From: Isochrysis galbana
Taxonomy: Eukaryota > Haptophyta > Isochrysidales > Isochrysidaceae
Direction: 5' to 3'
DNA: 64,000 bases
Assembly: GCA_018136815.1 (NCBI GenBank)
Contig: CM030934.1
Span: 5,835,087-5,899,086 of the forward strand
Part shown: in pieces, positions 21,849 through 34,109 of the stretch
Layout of the letters: every line of letters starts with the position of its first letter
Numbering within the stretch: the first letter of the stretch is position 1
Notes under the pieces: generated by a model
The model's database searches: none
What the model was told of the DNA's origin: nothing
Seen by the model: the letters and a program-made list of their open reading frames with translations, nothing else
Translations under genes and position numbers: made by a program

Positions 21849-22472
21849 CTATGAAACAAGGGTAAAGATTGTAAATAACAGAGAATGATTGAAAGCTAAA
21901 GCCACGCAGTACATACACATACGAAGAGAAAAGAGAGACCAGACAGAGAAACACACGACACTCAACTCACGACCCACGATCCGCTTGTTATAGCGACTCA
22001 TGAGGGACACTTGCAAATGATCGGAAAGCACACCGGATTGTTGTTCACCATACATTGCACGGAGCAACGAAAAGACACGTTCATTCACACGATGCAGAGT
22101 TAGAGTTAGAGTTAGGGGAAACAGCGAAGACAACTCGTGCGGCCTTTGCCCACGCTGGAAAAAGCTTGCCGTTATCGCTATCGCGCCACCACTCCAGCAC
22201 GCCTTCGGAGACGAAGTCGTCGTGGCGTGGGCGGCCGTAGCTAGGTAGGCAGAAAGTTGTGCCTTCAGAAGGTTCGGGTCAATGCCCCCTCATCATCAGA
22301 CATGCCAAGGGGATAGGGGGGCAGCGCCCCGGGCGCCGGGGGCCGCGGGCGGGCGGGGGGGGGGGGGGGGGCAAATTTCGCCTCGCGGAAGCCCATATTT
22401 CGGTCAAATTTCGGGGCTTCGTTAGTCCCCCAAATTTCGTAAAAAAATTCGCGAAACTCTGGCCGGGCCCAA
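21849..22472 (-). mobile_element. hAT transposon remnant (C-terminal dimerisation region plus one end)
   Basis: On the minus strand 22200-21950 encodes a hAT dimerisation (hATC) region, GKLFPAWAKAARVVFA, then ERVFSLLRAMYGEQQSGVLSDHLQVSLMSRYNKRIVG. It is close to the copy at 32509-33222. A duplication in the TGTGAATGAACGTG stretch and an expanded CTAACT run shift the frame relative to that copy, so it is dead. At 22446-22472 lies a terminal-repeat-like end whose minus strand reads TTGGGCCCGGCCAGAGTTTC. The other end was not found. The G-run at 22345-22370 lies inside. Confidence 0.7.
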
Positions 22473-22908
22473 GCTAGCACAGTTGTCTGTCAGGCGATCT
22501 TCGAGGTATTTGAAGGCTCCTTTCACATGCCCACCCTGCTCGTGAGAGTCTGGGCTCTCCAGCATGGCCACCACCTCCAGGCTATTCTTCGGCCGATCGT
22601 GCGCGATCGGACGTTGCGGAAGCTCCGCGTTTCTAGAAGAGTGATGCGCGCCACATTTACCACACCACTCTGATTCCTTGCCGTGAGGGACCGTCTCAAT
22701 CTCTCAAAATAGAAAACAGACCGCCACGCGGAACGGGGGCCACTCACCGACGCCGTTGCCTTTCGACCAGGCTTAGGTTCGGGCCAGCTGATGAGCATCT
22801 TCTCCTTGTACAAGTAAAAAAGTTGACGAAGCACTGGAGGGGGCCCCTAACTACAATACTCCCTCTGGGCAGCTTCGTCAACAGACACTTCACTCCTCTT
22901 CTTGCCAC

Positions 22909-22941
<33 letters not shown>

Positions 22942-23049
22942 CGTCCTCTCCTTCTCCCTTCACTTTCTTCGCCTTCCTTCCCTCTTCTCTCTCTCTCTCT
23001 CCGAAATGTGCGGCTGATGCTTTCTTTCCCCCCTGCGTCTCGAGTGAGA

Positions 23050-23524
<475 letters not shown>

Positions 23525-23797
23525 CTCTCTCTCTCCTTCTCTCTCTCCTTCTTCTCGCGAGCGGCCGAGAAAGGGACGGAGAGGGCAAGGCGCCGCCCGC
23601 CCCGACCTCGGCCTCCCTCCCTCCCTCCCTTCCCCAGGCCGCCCTCCTCCCCCCTCCCCTCCCTCCTCCCCCCCCTCCCTCCCTCCATACCCCCTTCCAC
23701 CTCTCCTCTCCTCTCTCCTCCCCCTCTCCCTCTCCCCTTCCCCCCCTCCCCCCCTGCCCCTCTTCCCCCTCTTGCGCCAGAGGGCGGAGTCACTGTG

Positions 23798-26700
23798 ATG
23801 TTCCGCAAGATCCTGATTGCCAACCGCGGCGAGATCGCCTGCCGCGTCACCTCTACTGCACGTCGGCTGGGGGTAGAGAGCGTCGCCGTCTTCTCGACTG
23901 CAGACGCCAACTCCCTCCATGTGCGCTGTGCGGACGAGGCGCACTGCGTGGGCGGCGCGGCGTCTGCAGACTCGTACCTCCGCGCCGACAGACTCCTCCA
24001 CATCGCGCGCCTCACTGGCGCCCAGGCAGTCCACCCAGGCTACGGATTCCTCTCGGAGAACGCCGACTTCGCCGAAGCGGTCGTCGGCGCGGGGCTCACC
24101 TTCATTGGGCCGCCGGGCGCTTCAATGCGTGCGATGGGCTCAAAGGACGCAGCCAAACGGCTGATGGAGGCGGCGGGTGTCCCGCTCCTTCCAGGCTACC
24201 ACGGCGAGGACCAGAGTATGGAGACTCTCGCGGCTGAGGCTGACAAGTGTGGCCTCGCCTCGGGCTCGCCCATACTCCTCAAGGCTGTGCTTGGCGGCGG
24301 AGGCAAGGGCATGCGGATCGTGCGGAAGAAGGAGGACCTGGCAGAGGCGGTGGCATCGGCGCAGCGCGAGTCCCTCGCGTCCTTCGGTGACTCACGCCTC
24401 CTCGTCGAGCGTTACCTCGATGCCGCGAGGCACATCGAAGTGCAGGCGCGTCACCGAGCAGCACGCCGCCTCGCTCACAACCCGCTGCAGCCTGACTGGC
24501 CATGCTAGCCACTGGCGTGAAGCCGGTTGGGGTGATCCTGCAAGCGCCGCACCTCATTCGCACTCCCGCATCCCTAACGAGCCGAGCTCAAAATCCTTGC
24601 CGAGGTGCAGGTGTTCTGTGACACCCATGGCGGCGCCGTCCACCTGTTCGAACGCGACTGCTCTGTGCAGCGCCGGCACCAGAAGGTCCTCGAGGAGGCT
24701 CCTGGCCCTGGTATTAGCCCCGAGCTGCGCGAAGAGCTCGGGGCCGCAGCTGTACGAGCGGCGCGTGCGGTTGGCTACGTTGGCGCAGGCACAGTTGAGT
24801 TCATTGCTGACTCGAACGCGCCAGACCAATTCTTCTTCATGGAGATGAACACGAGGCTGCAGGAGCGTGGTGGACGGGAGGCAGTTTTGGCTCGGCGATG
24901 CCCGAATAGCGTACATCAGCGACTCCATCCATCTACGCTCTGGGCTCACACATGGCGCCTTTCCCCCGCAGGTAGAGCACCCCGTGACCGAGATGATCTC
25001 AGGCCTCGATCTAGTGGAATGGCAGCTGCGCGTCGCTGCAGGAGAGCCGTTGCCGCTCACCCAAGCCGACCTGACGCTCGCTGGCCACTCAATTGAGGCC
25101 CGCATATACGCCGAGAGGCCTGCAGCGAACTTCTTTCCCGCTTCGGGTACTCTGCTGCATCTGCGCACACCTGCCGCAGTCGGACAGACAACTGCTCCCC
25201 CCGATATCCGCTCTTCAGCAGCGGGCGTCGCGGTTCGTGTCGACACCGGCTTTGTGCAAGGGGACGATGTGTCCGTCTTCTACGACCCGATGATTGCAAA
25301 GCTCATCGTGAGAACAACGCCTGCAATCCAACCCTCGCTTGCGTGATGCGTGGCGAAACGGGGCATCTGGGGGTGTATGTTTCGCGGCTCATCCCTCACC
25401 TCGTGCTCCTTCTTGGCGCGCGTTTCGGTATCCCTCCGGTTTCCCGATGGTAAGGGACCGACGCTCCCCGCCCCAACTTCGTAGGTGCGAGGGCCGGACC
25501 GAGTCTCGGCTTGCCGCCGCTTGTACACAGCATTAGGAGAGTGGCAGACTGTCGGGCTTCCCACCAACGTCCCCTTTCTGCGGAGAGTGCTCGAGACTCC
25601 CGAATTCCTTGCCGGCGACGTGCATACCAACTTCATTCCGCAACATGCTCGCGCACTGTTCCCGCCAGCAGCACCGCCCCGCGCTCCGCTCATGGCGTTG
25701 GCCGCGGCATGCTGGATGGAAGAGATTCAGGTCAACCGGCAGCCCACGGGGGAATCGAACGTTGTGGCGGATATGCCCTCGCCTTTTGAGACATTGGCCT
25801 TCCAGCAAATCGGAGTATCCGTCTCTGGAGGGGGTGGAGGGGGCAGCGGGACGCCGCTTCAGCTACAAGCAGTTGACGAGGAAGGCGATGCTGCGGGAGA
25901 GCTGATGCGTTTGCATATCTGGCGCGAGGCCCTCGACCAGGGAGAGCGGGTTTTCGGTTGGCGTATTGCGCCCTCGGCAGAGGTGGAGAGCACAGCAAGT
26001 AAGGCCACCGAGGGATGCGGTTGGACAGCGGAAAGCGGCAAAATAAGCTTGAAAGATATCGCATCGGGTGGTCCCGGCGACGGCTTCCGCGCGGTGCTGG
26101 GTGACGAAAGCGTGCGTGGCTCAGTGTTCCTCAAGAAGCCTCTGCTGAGCGATGGGCCGGCAGCTCCTGTGGAGGTGAAGCACGCTGCGCTCGCATAGCC
26201 AATCCTTCTCCTCGCTTAGCCAATCCCGATTTACTGACCCCGTTGTGGCTGAGATCTGTGCCCTTGCTGCATCCTGATCGGTAGCCCTCCTCCAGGCTAA
26301 CACCATCGCTTTGTTTCCCAGCATCACTAACATGGCGGCCTAACCTCCCTTCCGGTGTCTCAGGTGCATCTCTTCACTAATGGTGGACACGCACGCATCT
26401 TGCTCAGTGATGTCGCCACGCAGGCGGCTGCACGGGCCGAGAGTGTCGCCGCCGCTGCCGCTGGGGCCGTGCAGCACCCTGTTGTGTCACCTATGCCGGG
26501 CAAGCTCGTCCACGTCTTTGTGAGTCCTGGGCAGCAGGTGGGGTCGCATGCTCCCCTACTAACCTCTTCGTGGGGCCGACCCAGGCTACACACCCTCTCA
26601 GAATGCCCTGGCTTCTGCGTGTTGAGCACCATGCGCACCGGCCCTCAATCTGTCATCCTATGATTGCGCGCCTTTCTATCAGTGGTTTCGCGCCGTCGAG

Positions 26701-26963
26701 CCAGGGCTGTGCACCCTTTCTGTGCTGGTTCTTGCTAGTTGAGTGCCATCCACACTACCCTTTCCTCAATCATCCAAAGCATGATCCGGCCCACCCTCCA
26801 TCTGGGACAGGTAAAGTCCGGTGCTCCTCTAGTGGTGCTCGAGGCGATGAAGATGGAGCACACTCTCTACGCCGCTGCCGATGCTACCGTTAAGGCAACG
26901 CATGCCGCCGTCGGCGATGTCGTCGCACGGAAAGCCCTCTTGGTGTCCTTCACGGAAGAGTAG
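23798..26963 (+). CDS. MCCC1: 3-methylcrotonyl-CoA carboxylase, biotin-containing alpha subunit
   Basis: Six exons, 23798-24439, 24605-24862, 24972-25307, 25485-26174, 26364-26537 and 26811-26963, give 750 residues, the family length. The biotin carboxylase domain begins at once ([17 protein letters not shown]) and has the ATP-grasp loop [14 protein letters not shown], then [18 protein letters not shown] with the catalytic Glu, and [13 protein letters not shown] linker domain follows. The biotinyl domain has [10 protein letters not shown] and the biotin-accepting EAMKMEH (Lys714). The enzyme carboxylates 3-methylcrotonyl-CoA in leucine breakdown, with a beta subunit not in this window. GLPTNVPFL and the C-terminal layout favour MCC over propionyl-CoA carboxylase, without certainty. 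No mitochondrial presequence precedes Met1, so an upstream exon may be missing. Intron 2 as drawn (24863-24971) begins GA; intron 1 has GTGCAG at both ends. Confidence 0.9.
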
Positions 26964-27872
26964 TCAATTCTGGCGCCTTAAGAACGTATCGCACCCGCCG
27001 TGCCTCGCGCTTTTTAATGCATGTGGAACAGGGTCGACTCCGTCTCACGGTTGGCCGGCCTCTTGTTTGTGGATGTTGACCACGATGCCATTTGAGAATC
27101 CCTCCAAGCCGAGGAGCGTGGCCGCCATCAGTTGTACCTAGTGCATGCATTGGAGTACAACCATCTTCATGGCGCCTTGCATATTTTCCACCGCGGCCAC
27201 AGCATGATTCCATCCCCAGGAGCTTCCAAGGCGGACTAGGTATATTTCCTGCACCTTGTGGGCATCCGCTATCTTTCCGCATCTATAGGCAGCGGTACAA
27301 GCTCATTTGGCGCAGAGAGCGAAGAACGAGCCCGTGGGGATTTGACCGCAACGGCATCTGCGTGCAATGTATGCAGAGACGGCGTCGTGTACTCCACTCG
27401 ATGTCTACCTCATACCACGTACTTTGCACGTACTCGTTTCTTTTCCTCCTACCTTTTTTGCGGGTCTAGATGTGCTCGCCTATGTATGATTCTGCCCATG
27501 CGACCCCGCCCTCCCTCGTCATTTGCATGCATTGTTATATGTTGTCCATTTTGCATGTCTCTTCATATGGTCCGTGTCTATGTCCACCATGAGCTTGTTC
27601 TTCTCGCTTCTCAAGCGAGAATGTGCGGCAGGCATGCTCAGGCATACGTACGTAATATACGGCTCTGGCTAGCTGTGGCGCAATAAACACGAAAAATGCT
27701 CAAGCTTAGGCTAATGGAAGGGTGATGGCTCTTACAGCCACATTGCTCGTCAAGGTGTACGGTGTATGGTCGATGTCGATGGTCGGTTTGTTTAAGCGTT
27801 TGAGCTGCTACAACTATAACTATAAGTAAATAACTGATATCAACTATCGTTATAACGATATTTTTTTAATAT
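26964..27872. other. Intergenic, no gene seen
   Basis: Probably the 3' region of the carboxylase gene, followed by A/T-richer sequence with a small inverted set near 27800-27860 (CTATAACTATAAG, TCGTTATAACGATA). Confidence 0.4.
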
Positions 27873-28135
27873 TCATACCGCACTCGCGGCGAATGGAACC
27901 TCTACCCACTACAAGTAGCACGCGGCATACTCTCCACACCCCCATTCCCCCGGCCCTTCTCCCCCCACCATCAAGCGGCTCCCCCCGTACCCCGTACACT
28001 ACTAGGGGGATTGGGGTGGAGGGCTTAGATATGGTCCGGTGGCCTGTGGCCTGCGCGCCTGCGCCCCCCCCCCCCCCCCCGGTGATCCGTTCCCCCCTTC
28101 CTCCTATGCCTCCCGGGCTGGCGGCGGACTCTGTA
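27873..28135 (+). mobile_element. Family 1 repeat, partial copy (5' half)
   Basis: This matches the first third of the full-length family-1 copies: CCGCACTCGCGGCGAATGGA, ACACTACTAGGGGGATTGGG, TTAGATATGGTCCGGTGGCC, then a C-run and CCCTTCCTCCTATG. The 3' half with its hairpin is missing. It ends about 200 bp before the Gag-like frame. Confidence 0.7.
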
Positions 28136-28341
28136 CCTCTTGTTCGTGCCGCAGCCAAGCAGCAGCCAAAACGACTTCAGACGGCGCGTACAAGCCGTCA
28201 GGTCCTGCCGCATACAAGGGCGCCGCTCGGATGTGCACGTGCGGAGCATTCAGCCAAATGCGCAACGGTTGCGTGTCCGTGCCGCGCCGCAGGTGTGCAG
28301 TGCTCAGCATTGTGCCATAGGGGGCAAGCGGCACCCCAAGT

Positions 28342-30711
28342 GTGAGCCCAAGTCAGCCGTCTCGTTGTGGAGAGGCCCCGGGCCTACTGCCCGACTCCCT
28401 TCTTCATCTCTCTCCTTCTCCTTCTCCACCGTCTGCTACGGTCCCGCCGCCAACCTCTTCGGCTTCACCGGGGGTCAACCCCGTAGAGCTGCGCTATATT
28501 GAGCTGATGCAGGCCATGGCCGCACAGGTCTCTCAGCAACTCGCTGCGGTCACCAGCGCGATCGAGCGAAGCCGACTCCCTCCTACTCCAGTCCAGGCAG
28601 CCAGCCCGCCTCCACCTCCATCCGATGATGGCGGCGAAACTGTTTTGCCTCCGCCACCGCCGCTCCCTCGCTCCTCATCGAAATCTAAGAAGACTCGGAA
28701 GGACAAGAAGAACCGCCGCCGCCGCCGCTACAGTTCTCCTACTTCTTCGTCTTCCTCGTCTTCGTCCCCGGTCTCCGGCTCGCGTTCATCTAACTACTCG
28801 TCGACCAGCGATTCGGATTCCGACGGATCATCCGAATCTACGGACTCGCGCCGCAAGCCTCGCCGCGCCAAGGGTAGCCACTATGCTACCTCAGGCAAAG
28901 GTTATCATACTAAGGAGGGACGGCCGTCTATGATGGTCCCCGAAGGTTTACATTCTAACTCTCGCCGATCTCTCCGCCCCCACGCTTCTAAGTCCAAGTC
29001 AGGCCAGCATAGTAACCGGGAGAGTCGACGTCACGCTAAGCGCCACGCCGCTCCTCCCGCGGACCCAGCCCTGTCTGATGAGCCGGACATTCTTGAACAA
29101 TGGCTACGGCACTATGGGCGCCACGGCAAGGCCTACTCCGACTCCGCTAGTGCCCCACTCGAATACCAGGTGATGGCGGCCCGTGAGGTCCCATCTGGTG
29201 AGTCCTGGCATGCTCGCATCATTTACACGACTCGCACTCTCACGAAATGGGTGCGCGCTCGTACGTTCGTCCGCACTAAGGGCGGCACTCGCGATGCTAA
29301 GTCTAGCCTCGAGAGCCTCCAGTCGCTGCGCTTCCCCGCCGACCTACGCTCTACCGATCCGAATAAGGCGGCAGCTTCCTGGGATGGATTCCGCATGCAA
29401 CTGATCCGCGCACTCGAGGGCTCACTCACCTCGGGCGTGGACTGGCAGGACGCCCTCAATGGCCTTCTCCTCGCCGCTCGCGATCCGAAAAAGGGCCATC
29501 CCCGCATCATGGCCTATGTCCTTGATGCGGTCAGGGACTCGGTCCTCTGCGCTAACCCGTGCTTGCATGCCGACGTGCTGATCGCAAAGTGCGACCAATC
29601 ATTCGCCGCCGGGGCAAAAGGTTTCGCCAAAGAGACTGCGTCCGCGGAATGGGACCGTTGCACCACGCGCTCGGAGGGCGAGGACTTAGTGACTCTTGCC
29701 ACTCGAGTGACCGACGCCTTTGTTCGCAAGATGAACGATCCGACGGTGACGGCCGCTAACGTCTTCAAGTTTCCTGCCTTCACGCATGAGATCAACGAGC
29801 GATTCGACGCCTGCGTCAAAGCCGACGAAAGCGACCGCGCACGGGGAGCGGAGAACTCGTTCGAGTTCCTCAAAGCGTGGAAGCGAGGCATAGAGGCGGT
29901 CGCCGCAGGAGACGCGCCGCATCACTCGCTCTCTTGCATCTCGATCGCGCGCATGGTGCTGGCTCCAGCGGAGCAGGCACGTGCTGAGGCTTCGCGGAGC
30001 AGCAAGCAGATGGACGGTCCGCTCACAATCGCCCACATCGACGACGTCGTCCGGATGGTCAAGGATCGCCTGGGTTCGTCGAAGCCGGCTCCGGACAAAA
30101 GCGACAAACCCTCGGCCGCTACCTCAGGAAGCGGCCGCGGCTCCGATACTCGAAATAATCGCAATGGAGATCGGTCCCACCAGGGACGCACCGACCACAC
30201 CAGGGAGCCGCCTCCCAAGTTGGAGGGTGGACTCCCACCTCTCGACGCACCGCCCTCGCAAAAGAGCCGCCGCTGCGCGCCGCCTGCGGACAACCTCGGC
30301 CATCCCGAGGGAGCCAAATGGGATTTGGAGTCGTGGCGTAATGCTAAGGTAGATTTCGACCCGATGTCACGCTATTGTGGGCACGCTGATTTGGCTGCTT
30401 CATTCGCTAGGGCCCGTCCGACCGACGCATCTATGAAGGTGCCTCGCACGCAGCGCCCTACGTCTGAGGGCGGTGTATGGACCACAGCCACCGGCTGTGC
30501 CTATTGCGCCTTCCGCCCCGCTCCTCCCGATCACGATACGGCTCGTCCCGACCATCCCGATAATTGGCGATATGGGACAGGCGATGGCGCCCATTCGCCG
30601 TACTACTGCCAGCCGTTCATTCGCTTCCTTTGCGAGGGCGAGCCGGAGATCCCCGACGCCCACCGCGCCTACCTTCGTCGTCTCGTCGTCCTCGGCCGCA
30701 ACCGCCGTTAG
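28342..30711 (+). mobile_element. LTR-retrotransposon Gag-like ORF (fossil element)
   Basis: A 789-residue open frame that reads as whole. It has a Pro/Ser-rich head, an Arg/Ser-rich stretch (about 120-240), a helical capsid-like middle (about 250-560) with SLESLQSLRFPADLRSTDPN and GVDWQDALNGLLLAARDPKKGHP, and a C-terminal CAYCAF...H cluster. A diverged partial copy lies at 45505-45997 beside a retropepsin region, which ties it to an LTR retroelement, probably Ty3/gypsy. No pol or clear LTR is joined to it here; the following 1.4 kb is non-coding. The open frame suggests a fairly recent copy. Confidence 0.65.
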
Positions 30712-32115
30712 GGAATAGGCGAGGCCGCCGCCATATGCTTCGTTGACTTCTCAATTCCTCGGCGGCCTGGACCGCCACCCCTCTCGCCTCTCGATACTTC
30801 TGTCATTCCCTTTCGCGTTTCATTTCGTACCTCTAACGTTTCGCCTCTCCGATCTACGAGCTCGCCGTCCCTCGGACGGCTGAGCAAATCCTCCTTGTTG
30901 TCTTTGCAACCTGGGGATGCTACCCTAGGTTGCGATGCCGTCGTTCCCGAAGTTCGCGTTTTCGTTTCAGTCGTTCAATCGATCCGGAGTCACCCCCATC
31001 TGCTCATGTGCGGTGGGGACGATTCGACTCCGGGAGTCCCGTTCTCTCTCGCCGTTCGTTCGCTACCTCCTTCGTCGCTCTCGTCGTCCTCGAATCATTC
31101 GTTCAATGCTCTCGATTACGAGCGCTCAACGCTAGTTCTTGCCTTGAGCCGTCGCATTCGCGAATCGACACTCGTTAGGCTTCGCTCTTCTCTTCGTCGT
31201 TCGGTATCTATCGTTATAATTCTCTGCTTTCTCGCGTTCTCGGTCAAAAGCTTCGCTTGGATGCATGGGATCGGGGGTTGTGGAGCGCTCTCTCTCTTTC
31301 TCTCGAAAGAGAAGGGAAGTTTCCCCACCTCTCTTCCTCCCAGGCGCCTCGCAGATAGGTTTAATTTGCTATCTCCCCTGCGGTTCTTTATCTGCTTCTG
31401 GGGGCAATCAGGTTTAATTTGCGACCTCTTCGCATCTCCCCCTTAGGCACATCGCACTCCTTTCGTCTTATTTGGTAGGTCTCTTGGAATCCTGCGTAGC
31501 AAGATTGCCCCTCGTTTCCGTTATGGTGCGATTCCCGTTCCAGACAAGATCGTCGACAGATCGCCCTTTGATCGTCGTCCGTCGTTGTCTGATCGGAGTG
31601 TTTGGGTTTGATTTCAGTCGAGTTATGTGAGAAAGTCGTGGGGCGAGAGTCGGGGTGTTTTCCTGGGTGTCTTTGTCCGTCGGCCTGTCGCCAGTCGTCA
31701 TCCGTCGTCGCTCTCGCTCTCGTCGCTCTCGCTCTCGTAACACTCAGACCCTACAATCCCTCCTCGCCTCGCCAGCCCCTGCCACCACAGCCCTCCTCTC
31801 ACTCACCCTCGCCTTTCGCCGCTCGTTCCATGTCGCTTTCGCCGCCGTCCTCGCCCTCGCTCAAGCCCGCCTACCCGCCTTCCTCTGCTGACGGGCTTCA
31901 GCCCGTCAGCACCTCTGAAGTGGCCTCCCTCGCCGCGCCTGCCGCCGGCTTTGCCCCTTCCTCATTGCCCTCAGGCCCTATGGGCCACTCCAATTCGTCA
32001 GCCCCCATACCCCTCCGCACCGGTGCGTGCGCTACCTTAAATCGCGGACTTGTACTAGTTTCTTACTCCGTGCCCCGCGCGGGCTGCGCTGATGAAGCTC
32101 CTGGGCTCCCCCCCC
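30712..32115 (+). other. Non-coding flank after the Gag-like ORF
   Basis: T/C-rich sequence with blocks shared with 15950-16465 (GGTTTAATTTGC and ATCTCC words at about 31358-31440), so probably part of the same LTR-element family. At 31887-31910 the palindrome GCTGACGGGCT-TC-AGCCCGTCAGC forms a perfect 11-bp stem. No gene is seen. Confidence 0.4.
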
Positions 32116-33572
32116 CCCCCCTCTTGGCCCCGGCCAGGTTTTCGCGAATTTTTTTTCAAAATTTGGGTCAGCTCGAAGAAAAAAAATTTTGACCGAAACT
32201 TGGGCGCGAAGCCAAGGGATCAAGCGCGAAATTTGGGGTCACGGGGCGGGGCGCTGGCGCGCTGGGTGGGCGCCGGCGCGGGAGAGTGCAGGGGGTGGGG
32301 CGGCGTGAGGGCTGGGGCTGGGGGTGGAGGGGCGAGACGACAGGGGGGGTGTCCGCCGCGGAGAGTATGAGCAGGAGCATGCGCAAGCGGCCTCGAGTCG
32401 TCGTCGACGACTCGAACGACGAGGACTGCGACGAGGACGAGGACGACCATGTGACGAGTAAAGACTCGAACGACTCGGACTCGGACGACTTGCTGGAGGT
32501 CTCTGTGCGTGCGGCAAGGGAGGATGGGCAGGAGCAGGCGGACAGCACGACAAGGGAGGATCGAGCACGGCGCAGCCGTGCGCGAGGCGGCACTGCACCT
32601 GACACAACCCCAGAATCCCCTTCCACCGCAACAGGCATTCCGTTTGCAGTGGGGCAAGCCGTCTTGCACTCCTCGTTGGGCGAGTCTGCCCGAACGTAAG
32701 CGACTCGCCAATGCCCTTGCCGGCGCATTTACTTACCTCAAAGATCGCGTGAGCGGCGGCTGCAACGATGCATTCGATTGTTCAAGCATGTACCAGATGA
32801 TGCGCGCCGTCCAAGTGTTCGACCCTTCATTCGCGGCTCGTCATGCAACGCTTTCGTCAGTGGACGACCTAGCATTTCTCACGCCTTTAGGCATGCCTAA
32901 TGATGAGGGTGGGATTGATCCTACAGTTCTGAAGGCGCAGTTGCCTGCCTATCTAGCCGCGGCCTCTCATGCGGCAAGCAATTCAGATGACGTCGACGAC
33001 TTTTCGGCTTCCGTGCTCAACTGGTGGCGTACCAATGGCAAATCGTTTCCAGCGTGGGCATCCGCGGCTCGTGTGGTTTTCAGCATCTCTCCAAACTCAG
33101 CCTCATGTGAACGTGTGTTTGCCTTGCTCCGTTTGATGTACGGTGACCAGCAGTCGGGTGTGTTGTCAGACCACCTGCAGGCCTCGTTGATGAGCCGCTT
33201 CAATAAGCGGGTAGTGGGTTGATTGGTTGACGAGCGCGATCGTTTTGGTAGTTTCTGTGTGCGCTCTTGATACGTTAGCGTTAATTGTGTTGCCTAACTA
33301 ACTGTTGTTTGCATGCCTGAACTCTGAACTCTATACTCTATCTATTAATCATACTAGCATACTATGGCACACGCGCGCGTAACGCGTAACACCTCGCTCG
33401 TTGCCGGTGGTGGCCGGTGGCCGACCCGGTGGGGCTCGCTCGAACCTCGAAAAACAAAAATTTTGCGAAAATTAGGGCAAACCTGTCCGAAAATCAGTGC
33501 AAAAACACCGAAATTTCCGAAAGAAATTTGGGTAGGTCCGACGCGAAAACCTGGCCGGGGCCAACCCCCCTC
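32116..33572 (+). mobile_element. hAT-superfamily DNA transposon with intact ends
   Basis: Inverted repeats of 23 bp beginning TTGGCCCCGGCCAGGTTTTC lie at 32124-32146 and 33542-33564. They are bracketed by a perfect 8-bp target duplication CCCCCCTC (32116-32123, 33565-33572), the hAT signature. Inside, 32509-33222 encodes the C-terminal dimerisation half of a transposase: LNWWRTNGKSFPAWASAARV, then SPNSASCERVFALLRLMYGD and SDHLQASLMSRFNKRVVG. An upstream acidic frame (32367-32699, SRSMRKRPRVVVDDSNDEDC...) overlaps it in another frame. The catalytic DDE core and BED finger are missing, so this is an internally deleted, non-autonomous copy of about 1.44 kb. Confidence 0.85.
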
Positions 33573-33635
33573 CGCCCCCCGTCTCTCTCTTCCATCCGCT
33601 ACAAATAGCGCCTCATCGCTTGGGCAGTCGCCGAA

Positions 33636-33825
33636 ATCTCTGCCGCACCGCCCCCTCCCCCCTCCCCCCTCCCCTGCCCCCCCTCCCCCCTCCCCCGGGA
33701 ACCCTGCGCCCGGAGGATTTGTTTTTGTTTCGCGCGCGTCCCGTGGGGGGGGAGGGGGAGGGGGGGGGGAGGGGGAGGGGGGGGGGGGGGGGGGAGGGGG
33801 GGGGGGGGGGGGGGGGGGCGGTTGC
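33636..33825. repeat. Poly-C then poly-G low-complexity tract
   Basis: A C-rich stretch (33640-33700) is followed by an almost unbroken G-run with scattered A (33747-33820). It has strong G-quadruplex potential. ORFs through it (Pro or Gly runs) were discarded. Confidence 0.9.
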
Positions 33826-34109
33826 CACCTCATCACCCCGAGAGACGTGGTGGGTGCGTCGAGGAGAGAGAGAGGGGAGACGGGGGGGGTTTAGGAGGAG
33901 AGGGAGAGGGCGTTCCGTAAAGAAGATGTGGACCATCGTAGTTCACAAGAGAGGGTGGAATCAGGTGATCACACCCTCAGGCGCGACGAGGAGAGAAGGG
34001 AAAGAGAGGAGAGGGTGGGATGAGAGGAGAGGAGAGGCTCGCTGTGAGAGAGGCGCATCGACGATCAAAAGCGTGGCAAAGGATGAAGAAGATTTGCTGA
34101 CGAGAGGGG

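Noticed and set aside
24446-24610. GC-AG splice for MCCC1 intron 1
   Set aside because: A canonical GT-AG placement (24440-24604) gives the identical protein because of the GTGCAG repeat, so no unusual donor is needed.
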